Source of the DNA: Gemmatimonas phototrophica | Lineage (GTDB): Bacteria > Gemmatimonadota > Gemmatimonadetes > Gemmatimonadales > Gemmatimonadaceae | Direction of reading: 5' to 3' | NCBI GenBank assembly: GCA_945869195.1 | Contig: CAMBNV010000007.1 | Location: 62,001 to 126,000, forward strand | Length of the DNA: 64,000 bases | Part shown: positions 35,335 to 42,901 of the stretch, piece by piece | Layout of the letters: each line of letters opens with the position of its first letter | Numbering within the stretch: the first letter of the stretch is position 1 | Position numbers and translations under genes: made by a program | The notes under the pieces: generated by a model | The model's input: the letters and a program-made list of their open reading frames with translations, nothing else | Told to the model about the DNA's origin: nothing | Database searches by the model: none

Positions 35335-36012
35335 TCAGGCGAACGAGATCGGGTCGGGCTCGGAGTTGGGATTCACCCGCTCGACGTGGAAGCTCGGAAC
35401 ACCGACGACTGTTCCGTCGGCGGCGAGTTGCGTTCGGCCGGCGCACAGGTCCACGATGCAACGGGGATAGATGAAATGTTCGGCGGCGAGAACGCGCGTC
35501 GCTAGGGTGATCGGCGTATCGTCGGTATCGACGAGTACGCGCCACTGCGCGATGATCGCGCCCTCGTCGTACCGCTCGCTCACGAAATGCACCGTCGGAC
35601 CGCTCATGGTCGCACCGGCGCGGAGCACCGCCGCGTGCACCTGGTGCCCGAACATGCCGGGACCGCCAAAGGCGGGGAGCAGCGCCGGGTGCACGTTGAT
35701 CAACCGTCCGCGGAAGCGCGTCACCACCTCGGCGGGGACGAGGCGCAGATAGCCAGCGAGTGCGATGTGCGTGATCTGGTGCGCGGCCAGCAGCAGCCCG
35801 AGTTCGGCAGTGCGCTCTCGCGGAAGCCAGGCGCACGCAATCCCGTGCCTCCGTGCGCGTTCGAGAGCGCCCGCGGATGCGCGGTCACTCACGACCAACA
35901 CGACGTCGGCAGGGGCCTCGGGCCCGAGCGCATCGAAGTGGTCGATAATCGCTTGAAGGTTGCTGCCGCCACCGGATGCCATGACGGCGAGGCGCGCGCG
36001 GGAATCGGTCAC
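35335..36012 (-). CDS. purN: Phosphoribosylglycinamide formyltransferase (GART, folate-dependent)
   Basis: PurN transfers a formyl group from 10-formyl-tetrahydrofolate to GAR, the third step of purine synthesis. The 225-residue product opens LAVMASGGGSNLQAIID, the phosphate-binding start, and has the active-site segment LINVHPALLPAFGGPGMFGHQVHAAVLRAGATMSGPTVHFVSERYDEGAII with the catalytic Asn-His pair and Asp. Length is slightly above 200-215 because of a short C-terminal tail. It precedes purH by 26 bases, so the two purine genes share an operon. Confidence 0.96.
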   Translation of the reverse strand: MTDSRARLAVMASGGGSNLQAIIDHFDALGPEAPADVVLVVSDRASAGALERARRHGIACAWLPRERTAELGLLLAAHQITHIALAGYLRLVPAEVVTRFRGRLINVHPALLPAFGGPGMFGHQVHAAVLRAGATMSGPTVHFVSERYDEGAIIAQWRVLVDTDDTPITLATRVLAAEHFIYPRCIVDLCAGRTQLAADGTVVGVPSFHVERVNPNSEPDPISFA

Positions 36013-36044
36013 CGGTTCAATCTATCGCCCGTGGCTTTCCGCCG

Positions 36045-36584
36045 TCAGCGCAGGACGAGCGCGGTCACGTCCGCGAGTGTGGGGACGAACTGCGCCTCGC
36101 GAGCGGCACGTTCCTTGTCCGCTTCTGGGGTGTCCGAGCTCGGGATGAGGAAGCCGCGGCCGCCCAACGCGAGCCCAGGTGCGATGTCGCGCCAGCGGTC
36201 GCCGACGCAGACCGAGGCGGGGCAGTCAATCCCCAGTGCGTCGCGGGCTTCCTCGTACAGCAGCGTCCCCGGTTTGCGGCATCGACAGGGGCCCGAGACG
36301 TCGGGGTGGTGCGGGCAGTGCTTCGTGGCGTCGAGCCTGATTCCGTGCGCCGCGAGCAGGGCATCCAGTCGCGCCCGCACCGCGAGGTAGTTCTGCTCGG
36401 TCACGCGACCGAGCGCGATGCCGCTCTGGTTGGTGACGACGACGAGCAACCAGCCGGCGTCGGCGAAGGCGCGAAGAAAGTCGACGGCGCCGGGGAGCAG
36501 CGCGACCTGCGACGCGTCGTGCAGGTAGTGCGCATCGTGAATGAGCGTGCCGTCACGATCGACGAAGAGTGCGGGGCGCGTCAT
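36045..36584 (-). CDS. gmhB: D-glycero-D-manno-heptose 1,7-bisphosphate 7-phosphatase family (HAD-IIIA)
   Basis: This 179-residue HAD phosphatase shows DRDGTLIHD (nucleophile and acid aspartates), NQSGI, the zinc-binding cysteine/histidine cluster CPHHPDVSGPCRCRKP characteristic of GmhB-like enzymes, and CVGDRWRDI for metal binding. The usual role is dephosphorylating heptose bisphosphate for LPS core, or related histidinol-phosphate phosphatase activity. No other heptose gene is in the window. The ATG overlaps the selA stop (ATGA), so it is translated with selA. Confidence 0.9.
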   Translation of the reverse strand: MTRPALFVDRDGTLIHDAHYLHDASQVALLPGAVDFLRAFADAGWLLVVVTNQSGIALGRVTEQNYLAVRARLDALLAAHGIRLDATKHCPHHPDVSGPCRCRKPGTLLYEEARDALGIDCPASVCVGDRWRDIAPGLALGGRGFLIPSSDTPEADKERAAREAQFVPTLADVTALVLR

Positions 36585-37963
36585 GCGAAGACGGGGAGCA
36601 GAAGGGAGAGGAGTGCGGCGTCGTCGGCGGGATCGATGCTGCGCAGGTCGAGGCGCACGCGGCCCGCTTCGATGCGCGCGATGATGGGGACGGCGCCGGT
36701 GCGAAGGCGCGTTTCGATCGCCTTCGCGTCGCCTCCGATGGTGATCGCCCACGACGCGATGCGCGCGGTGGGGAAGGCGCCGCCGCCCACGGTCGCTTCG
36801 CTTGGCTCGACGCGGAGGTCGGCGATGCGGAGGCCCTGTTCGGAGTCGCCCCGCGCTGAACGGACCGCGACGACCAGGGCCTCCGCCCGCCCGCGGATGG
36901 AGTCGGCACTCGCCGTGAGCATCGCGAGCGCGGGGATCGCGCGACGCGCCCGTTCAGGATCGCGGTAGAGGGCGAGCGTCGCCTCGAGCGCCGCGAGTGT
37001 GAGCTTGTCCACTCGCAGTGCGCGGGCCAGCGGATGTTGACGCACGAGCGCGACTGCGTCGCGCGTGCCGACCATGATCCCCGCCTGTGGGCCGCCGAGC
37101 AGCTTGTCGCCGCTCATCATCACCAGGGTTGCGCCCGCGGCGACGGCGTCGCGCGCGGTGGGTTCACCGGTCAGTCCCCAGGGAGAGAGGTCACCTAAGA
37201 GTCCGCTGCCGAAGTCGTGGAGCAACGGCACGCCGGCGTCGGCGGCAATCGGCACCAGCTCGCGCACACTCGCCTCGGCGACAAAGCCCTCGAGCGCGAA
37301 GTTGCTGCGGTGCACCTTCACAATCGCGCCGGTGCGGGGCGAGAGCGCGCGCCGATAGTCGTCGGCGTGGGTGCGATTGGTGGTGCCGACCTCAACGAGC
37401 GTAGTCCCACTGGTGCTCATGATGTCGGGGACGCGGAAGCTTCCGCCGATCTCGACGAGCTCGCCGCGGCTGACGATCGTCTCGCGGCCGGCGGCGAAGG
37501 TGTGCAGGGCGAGCACGAGCGCGGCGGCACAGTTGTTCACGACCAGCGCGTCCTCAGCACCCGTGAGTTCAGCGAGCAGCGCGCTGCAGTGGAGGTGTCG
37601 GCTGCCCCGCGCGCCGCGTGCGACGTCGTATTCGAGCGTTGAGGCACTACGCGCGACCTCGGCCATCGCTTCCAGCGCCGCCGGTGCGAGTGGGGCGCGG
37701 CCGAGGTTGGTGTGCAGCACGACACCGGTCGCGTTGAGGGCGGTGCGCAGCGAGGGCGTGGTGCGAGCGGCCACGTGGGCTTCGACCGCGCGAACCCACG
37801 CCTGGTCGTTATCTGGGAGTGTGGCGCCGCCACGCGCGCCGGCGATCAGCGCGCGGAGCGCTTCGGTGACGAGCGCTCGCGGGACGCGCTCCGCGAGTGC
37901 GCGAAGCCCGGGCTGCTCGACGAGCACGCCGATCGAAGGGAGTGCGCGGCGAGTGTCGGTCAT
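36581..37963 (-). CDS. selA: L-seryl-tRNA(Sec) selenium transferase
   Basis: SelA is the PLP-dependent decameric enzyme that converts seryl-tRNA(Sec) to selenocysteinyl-tRNA with selenophosphate. The 460-residue product is full-length and typical: RALPSIGVLVEQPGL at the start, the NATGVVLHTNLGRAPL motif, VVNNCAAALVLAL, and the PLP lysine in VMMSGDKLLGGPQAGI (Lys287). No selB, selD or tRNA-Sec is visible here. Its gene overlaps gmhB and the Ig-like lipoprotein gene by ATGA junctions, an unusual setting for selA. Confidence 0.96.
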   Translation of the reverse strand: MTDTRRALPSIGVLVEQPGLRALAERVPRALVTEALRALIAGARGGATLPDNDQAWVRAVEAHVAARTTPSLRTALNATGVVLHTNLGRAPLAPAALEAMAEVARSASTLEYDVARGARGSRHLHCSALLAELTGAEDALVVNNCAAALVLALHTFAAGRETIVSRGELVEIGGSFRVPDIMSTSGTTLVEVGTTNRTHADDYRRALSPRTGAIVKVHRSNFALEGFVAEASVRELVPIAADAGVPLLHDFGSGLLGDLSPWGLTGEPTARDAVAAGATLVMMSGDKLLGGPQAGIMVGTRDAVALVRQHPLARALRVDKLTLAALEATLALYRDPERARRAIPALAMLTASADSIRGRAEALVVAVRSARGDSEQGLRIADLRVEPSEATVGGGAFPTARIASWAITIGGDAKAIETRLRTGAVPIIARIEAGRVRLDLRSIDPADDAALLSLLLPVFA

Positions 37964-39285
37964 GCGGGAGGGCGTGACTCGGGTTTCGTAATCGCCGTGG
38001 TGTCCCGGGGGGGAGGCGGAGGGCGCAGCCGGAACTCGCGCTCTGAACCCTTCACTACCCCAGTCAGTCCACGGACCGCCCGCACTTTCACGCGATACTC
38101 ACCCGGGCGGATCGGCGTGTCAAACCGCACGACCCACGATTGGATCGGGACTGGGCGGTCGAGCTTTGGTGGTGGCGGCGTGTCGAGTCCTGGTCTGCCG
38201 GAGCGAAACCCGGTGGGCGGAGCCGGGGTAGGCGGAGCCGCGGTAGGCGGAGCCGAGTCGGGCGGAGCAGAGTCGGCCGCGACCGCTTTGCGCGCGGCTG
38301 CGACGAGTGAATCAAAGCGTACCGCGGGTATCATCACGCCGACCGCGACGGTCGACGAGTCGGGGCGCATGAGCACAAGCGTTGACGAGTCCGGCGACCA
38401 CGCCACGTCGACTCCACGGTCGAACGTCAGGCGCAGGGCGGTGGAATCGATCGGATCGAGGGACTCGATCCGGGGGCCGATCGTGTCGTGCTCGAAGGCG
38501 TAGAGGTCGGTGGTGAGCGTGGTGTCGAGCGTGACCGTCGCGGAGTCGAACGGTTCACGAGGGTCGATCACGCGATTGCTGTTGGCGTCGAGCCAGCCGC
38601 GCAGGTGGTACGTATTGGGTGCGAGGTCGCGCACGACGAAGCGACCCGTGGAGTCCGCACTCGTCGACCAGCGCAACAAGGTGTCCGTGGCAGTGAAGAC
38701 CTCGACGCGTGCGTTCGGCGCGTTCTTGGCTTCGACCCAATCAAAGATTCTCCCGCCAATCGTGCTCACGGAGTTGGCTGCTCCGGTGGAGAAAACGACG
38801 TCGATCCGCTCGTCGAGGACGTTGCCGCGCAGGTCGCCGAGTCCGGGCACGATGGTGACCCGATACGTCGTGTTCGCGCGAAAGCCGTTGCGGGGCTCGA
38901 CCTCGATGGCGTCGCGGCGCCAGATGACTCGCTCACGGCCATCGCCCGGCGAGACGGCGACCAGCGAAGCGAGTGTGGACGAGTTGCCGTTGTTGCCAAT
39001 ACTGCCGCCTGCATTCCCGACACTCTGTCCACCGCCGGCGCGTGCGAGGGGTGACGAGCGCTCGTTGACCACTTCGTCGAAACGAAAGATGACCGATCGC
39101 GCGCGCACGTTGAGGCTGTTGGTGTCGGGGGTCACGGCCACGAGCTGCGGCGCTTCTTTGTCGGGCGGACCACCGGGTGGAGTGCCTGGCGATGCACAGG
39201 CGCTCAGGCTGAGTACAACGACGGCGATCGCGACGGCCGAGACCGTCGCCACCTGAGCGCGCTGCCCGATCCGGCGTCGGCTCAC
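37960..39285 (-). CDS. Lipoprotein with bacterial Ig-like (Big_5) domain
   Basis: The 441-residue product starts at a GTG overlapping the valS stop (GTGA) and has a signal peptide ending in the lipobox LSAC (Cys30), followed by PGTPPGGPPDKEAPQLVAVTPDTNSLNVRARSVIFRFDEVV. That last part is the Big_5 Ig-like signature seen in surface and gliding-associated proteins. A Gly/Asn-rich insertion (about 85-105) and a pentapeptide repeat of proline/alanine (about 340-362) interrupt it. A middle domain resembles carboxypeptidase-regulatory or prealbumin-like beta sandwiches (GRFVVRDLAPNTYHLRGWLDANSNRVIDP). Role unknown, probably surface or periplasmic. Confidence 0.85.
   Translation of the reverse strand: MSRRRIGQRAQVATVSAVAIAVVVLSLSACASPGTPPGGPPDKEAPQLVAVTPDTNSLNVRARSVIFRFDEVVNERSSPLARAGGGQSVGNAGGSIGNNGNSSTLASLVAVSPGDGRERVIWRRDAIEVEPRNGFRANTTYRVTIVPGLGDLRGNVLDERIDVVFSTGAANSVSTIGGRIFDWVEAKNAPNARVEVFTATDTLLRWSTSADSTGRFVVRDLAPNTYHLRGWLDANSNRVIDPREPFDSATVTLDTTLTTDLYAFEHDTIGPRIESLDPIDSTALRLTFDRGVDVAWSPDSSTLVLMRPDSSTVAVGVMIPAVRFDSLVAAARKAVAADSAPPDSAPPTAAPPTPAPPTGFRSGRPGLDTPPPPKLDRPVPIQSWVVRFDTPIRPGEYRVKVRAVRGLTGVVKGSEREFRLRPPPPPRDTTAITKPESRPPA
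38212..38271 (-). repeat. 15-bp coding tandem repeat
   Basis: Four near-identical 15-base units (ggtaggcggagccgc and variants) lie end to end inside the Ig-like lipoprotein gene and encode an Ala-Pro-Pro-containing pentapeptide. Unit boundaries are 38212, 38227, 38242 and 38257. Confidence 0.8.
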
Positions 39286-42056
39286 CCGGCAATCTCCGCG
39301 ATTTTCACGGTCAACTGCCCGGCGCGGGCGCTCCACTCCCGTTCCTTCGTGCGCTCGCCTTCGATCACGGCCGGGGGGGCCTTGGCGGTGAACGTCTCGT
39401 TGGAGAGTCGGCCGCGCAACGCGTGGAGCTGCTTGGTCAGCCCGTCGAGCTCGCCCTGCAACCGCGCGCGCTCCCTCGTGACGTCGACCATGCCGGCGAG
39501 CGGTAGCGCGAGTTCGAGTCCGCTCGCCAGCACCGCCTGTGCCGCCGCGCCCTCAGGTACTGGTCCGATAACAATCTCGCAGCGCGCGAGTCGGTGCATG
39601 AGGCGGCTGTTCGCCATGAGCGTGTCACTCGCAGGGCCGGCGGCGATGAAGGCGCGGATTGGCGCACCCGGCTGCACGGCGTACTCGGAGCGGAGTCCGC
39701 GAATCGCATCGATCGCTTCGCGCACGACTTCGAACGCCTCTCCAGAGTCGGCACCGGCCGTGCGCGCCACCGGCCACGCTGCCGTCGCGAGGAAGTGACC
39801 GGCCTGCGCGCCCGGGAGCCGCTGCCAGAGCGACTCAGTCACGAATGGCATGATCGGATGCAAGAGACGCAGGCCCCGGTCGAAGACATGCACGAGTACT
39901 GCGCGCGCGACCTCACGATCGGCACCCGGCTGCAGGAGGCGCGTCTTGACCGCTTCCACGTACCAGTCGGCGAGCTCGTTCCAGACGAAGCGGCGTGCGG
40001 CCTCCGCGTATGCGTCGAGGCGCAGACCGAGTTGGCGCTCGGCTTCGGGCCACGCGCCCGTGCGCGGACGCGGACGCGGACGCGGGGGCCCGAGTGACGC
40101 GTCGCACAGAGCAACGGCCGCGTCGAGCCGGCCAAGAATCCACTGGTCGGCGAGCGTGAGGTGTGCCGGCGCGACCTCCTCGAGCGGGGTGACCGACTCC
40201 TCTCCCACCTCGAGCAGGATGAAGCGCCCGATGTTCCACAGCTTGGTCGCGAAGTTGCGGCCGGGGGCGAACGACTTGTCGAGGTCGTTGGGGTCGAGCA
40301 TCACATCGACGCCGAGTCCCATCCCCTGAATAAGTGTCCATCGTAGCGCGTCGGCGCCAAACTTGTTGACGACGTCGAGCGGATCGATCCCATTGCCGAG
40401 CGACTTGGACATCTTACGATGTTGCATGTCGCGCACGGTGCCGTGGAGGTAGACCGAGTGGAACGGCGCCTCCCCGAGAAAGGCGTAGCTCGTCATGATC
40501 ATGCGCGCGACCCAGAAGAAAAGGATCTCGGGTGCGGTGACGAGCACGTCGCTCGGAAAAAAAGCCTTGAGGTCGGCACTCTTCTCGTCAGGCCAGCCCA
40601 TCGTGCTGAAGGGCCAGAGGCCGGAAGAGAACCAGGTGTCAAAAACGTCCGGGTCCTGCTCAAGCTGTGTGCTGGCGCACCTGGGGCACTCGGTCGGATC
40701 CACGCGATGCGCCCCGACCTGCCCGCACGCCGTGCAGGTCCAGACCGGAATGCGGTGTCCCCACCAGAGCTGGCGCGAGATGTTCCAGTCGCGGATCCCG
40801 TCGAGCCAATTGATGTAGACCTTCTCCCACTTTTCAGGGAGGAGGCGGATGGTGCCGTCCTTGACGGCGGCGAGTGCCGGCGCGGCGAGCGGCGCCATCT
40901 TCACGAACCACTGGTCCGAGAGTCGCGGCTCGACGACGGTGTCGCAGCGGTAGCAGCGGCGCACACTGTTGGCATGCGACTCGACTTTCACGAGCGCGCC
41001 TTCAGTCTCGAGGAGCGCAACGGCCTCCCGGCGTGCCGCGAAGCGCTCGAGACCATCGAGTGTTTTGGGGATCCGGCCGGCGGCATCGCTCACCGCACCG
41101 ATCATCCCCTCGGCGGTGATCACCACCGGCATCGCGAGTCCGTGCCGTCTACCAACCTCGAAGTCGTTGGCATCGTGCGCCGGCGTGATCTTGAGCGCGC
41201 CGGTGCCGAAGTCTTTCTCGACGTACGCGTCGGCGATGACCGGGATCTCGATGCCGACCAGCGGGAGGAGCAGAAGCTGGCCGACGAAGGCGGCGTAGCG
41301 CTCGTCATCGGGATGCACGGCGACCGCGACATCAGCGAGGAGCGTCTCCGGCCGCGTGGTCGCGATGGTGATACCCTGCGACGGATCGCCAGCGAGCGGA
41401 TACCGGATGTGGTAGAGTTTCCCCTCGCTGTCGTGGAACTCGGCCTCCTCGTCGGAGAGCGAGGTGAGGCAGCGTGGGCACCAGTGGATGACGCGGTGGC
41501 CGCGGTAGACGAGGTCTTTTTCGTAGAGTCGCACGAACGCTTCGCGCACCGCTCGCGAGAGTGCGGGCGAGAAGGTGTACGCCGTGCGCGACCAGTCGGC
41601 GGAGGCGCCGATCCCCTTCAGCTGTTGCAGAATCTGCCCGCCCGTCTCTTCGACAAAGGCCTCGGTACGCTGTACAAAGGCTTCGCGGCCGAGGTCGAAG
41701 CGGGTTTTGCCTTCCTTGGCAAGGAGCTTCTCGACGACGTTCTGCGTCGCGATGCCGGCATGGTCGGTGCCCGGAAGCCAGAGGGCTTCGTCGCCACCCA
41801 TCCGGCGCCAACGGACGAGCAGATCCTGCACGGTATTGTTGAGCCCGTGTCCCACGTGGAGCACGGCCGTGACGTTGGGCGGAGGAATCAGGATCGTGAA
41901 GGGGTCACGGTCGCCGCCAAGGCGCTTCGTGCGCGTGGGGTCGGCGCGGAAGAGCTGGGCGTCCTCCCAGGCCTTGCTCAGCGCGGCCTCAGTGGCGGCG
42001 AAGTCGAAGTGGGTGGGGAAGTCGGTGGCCGGCTTGTGGTCGGTCGGTTCACTCAT
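39282..42056 (-). CDS. valS: Valyl-tRNA synthetase
   Basis: ValS charges tRNA-Val and edits mischarged threonine. The 924-residue class I synthetase shows the HIGH motif PPPNVTAVLHVGHGLNNTVQD, the CP1 editing domain (TTRPETLLADVAVAVHPDDERY), the KMSKS loop MQHRKMSKSLGNGIDPLDVV, and a C-terminal coiled coil (RERARLQGELDGLTKQLHALRGRLSN). A short Pro/Arg insertion (PPRPRPRPR) at about residue 656 comes from a GCGGAC hexamer repeat. Length is otherwise normal. It starts the minus-strand run that leads into the Ig-like gene and selA. Confidence 0.97.
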   Translation of the reverse strand: MSEPTDHKPATDFPTHFDFAATEAALSKAWEDAQLFRADPTRTKRLGGDRDPFTILIPPPNVTAVLHVGHGLNNTVQDLLVRWRRMGGDEALWLPGTDHAGIATQNVVEKLLAKEGKTRFDLGREAFVQRTEAFVEETGGQILQQLKGIGASADWSRTAYTFSPALSRAVREAFVRLYEKDLVYRGHRVIHWCPRCLTSLSDEEAEFHDSEGKLYHIRYPLAGDPSQGITIATTRPETLLADVAVAVHPDDERYAAFVGQLLLLPLVGIEIPVIADAYVEKDFGTGALKITPAHDANDFEVGRRHGLAMPVVITAEGMIGAVSDAAGRIPKTLDGLERFAARREAVALLETEGALVKVESHANSVRRCYRCDTVVEPRLSDQWFVKMAPLAAPALAAVKDGTIRLLPEKWEKVYINWLDGIRDWNISRQLWWGHRIPVWTCTACGQVGAHRVDPTECPRCASTQLEQDPDVFDTWFSSGLWPFSTMGWPDEKSADLKAFFPSDVLVTAPEILFFWVARMIMTSYAFLGEAPFHSVYLHGTVRDMQHRKMSKSLGNGIDPLDVVNKFGADALRWTLIQGMGLGVDVMLDPNDLDKSFAPGRNFATKLWNIGRFILLEVGEESVTPLEEVAPAHLTLADQWILGRLDAAVALCDASLGPPRPRPRPRTGAWPEAERQLGLRLDAYAEAARRFVWNELADWYVEAVKTRLLQPGADREVARAVLVHVFDRGLRLLHPIMPFVTESLWQRLPGAQAGHFLATAAWPVARTAGADSGEAFEVVREAIDAIRGLRSEYAVQPGAPIRAFIAAGPASDTLMANSRLMHRLARCEIVIGPVPEGAAAQAVLASGLELALPLAGMVDVTRERARLQGELDGLTKQLHALRGRLSNETFTAKAPPAVIEGERTKEREWSARAGQLTVKIAEIAG

Positions 42057-42110
42057 CTGTGAAAGCTAGCCGGGCTGTAGGTGGCGGGGCCACAGGCTAG
42101 GGCGTGGCGT

Positions 42111-42707
42111 TCACGCTCGGCGCGGGACCCTGAGCTGCTCGCGCACGCGGGTTACGCCGGGTACGCCACGCGCGATGGTGACGGCGTGCGTCACTTCGCG
42201 CGCGCTCCGGACGCGGCCGTGCAGGACGATGTCCCCCTGGTCGATCGCCTCGATCTCGACGGCGCGCTCGGCCAGGATCGGGTCATGGGCAAAGGCTTCG
42301 AGGACGCGCGCGTCAAGGGCATCACGGTCTGGCGCATCCAAGGTGTCCTCGTCCTCGTCGAGATCCTCGTCGAGATCCTCGTCGAGATCCTCGTCTCGCT
42401 CGTCATCGTCTTCGGCCTCGAGCTCGTCGTCCAGCTCTTCGTCAGCGAGGCTCGCCTCGTCCGCTGTGTTGGGCGCCTCCGCCCAGGCCTCTTTGAGCGC
42501 GTGCGCCGTCTCGAGCAGCGGGCCGATATTCTCGGCGAGGCTCGACGCCAGCCCGCGACCCCGCGCGACGAGCGTGCGGAGCGACACGCGTCGGCCACTG
42601 GTGCGCTCTGCGACGAGCACGCCCACTCCAAGAGCAACGACGGCGCCGGCGACCAGCCAGAGCCAGGTGTGACCGGAGTCCCGTGATTCGACGCGAGTAG
42701 TGCGCAT
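42111..42707 (-). CDS. Membrane-anchored BON-domain protein with acidic linker
   Basis: This 198-residue protein has an N-terminal transmembrane helix (LWLVAGAVVALGVGVLV, about 16-32), a helical stretch, a highly acidic linker at about 83-125 including DEDLDEDLDEDLDEDED, and a C-terminal BON domain (about 130-195) with VEIEAIDQGDIVLHGRV and VTRVREQL. BON domains bind phospholipids and are found in OsmY-like proteins and secretion channels. The ATG at 42707 is used because the frame upstream lacks family similarity. It is divergent from thrS. Confidence 0.85.
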   Translation of the reverse strand: MRTTRVESRDSGHTWLWLVAGAVVALGVGVLVAERTSGRRVSLRTLVARGRGLASSLAENIGPLLETAHALKEAWAEAPNTADEASLADEELDDELEAEDDDERDEDLDEDLDEDLDEDEDTLDAPDRDALDARVLEAFAHDPILAERAVEIEAIDQGDIVLHGRVRSAREVTHAVTIARGVPGVTRVREQLRVPRRA

Positions 42708-42901
42708 GCGTAGGCTAATGGTGGTTGGCGGGGCTCCGATCGCTCCGCTACTTTGAAGGCTGACCCCTGCGCCTCGCTTCGGCAAGCGGGGTGCCCGTCG
42801 CGCCTCGAATCCGGACCGACCTTCTCTATGTCGCCACGCTCACCGTCCGCCGCCGCGTCGTCATCCGCCGACGCGCCGATCCTGCTCGCATCGATCACCC
42901 G
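42708..42901. other. Divergent gap before thrS
   Basis: These 194 bases must hold the promoters of the BON-domain gene and thrS. I see one imperfect hairpin in the thrS leader (cctcgctt/aagcgggg) but no T-box consensus and no clear promoter hexamers. Confidence 0.3.

Noticed and set aside
40419-42062. Long plus-strand open frame antisense to valS
   Set aside because: valS has all synthetase motifs; the antisense translation has none.
42708-42901. T-box riboswitch in the thrS leader
   Set aside because: The conserved T-box antiterminator bulge sequence is absent and only a weak hairpin is seen.
42791-42901. N-terminal extension of thrS from an upstream start
   Set aside because: The TGS domain begins right after the ATG at 42902 and the extension is arginine-rich with no family match.
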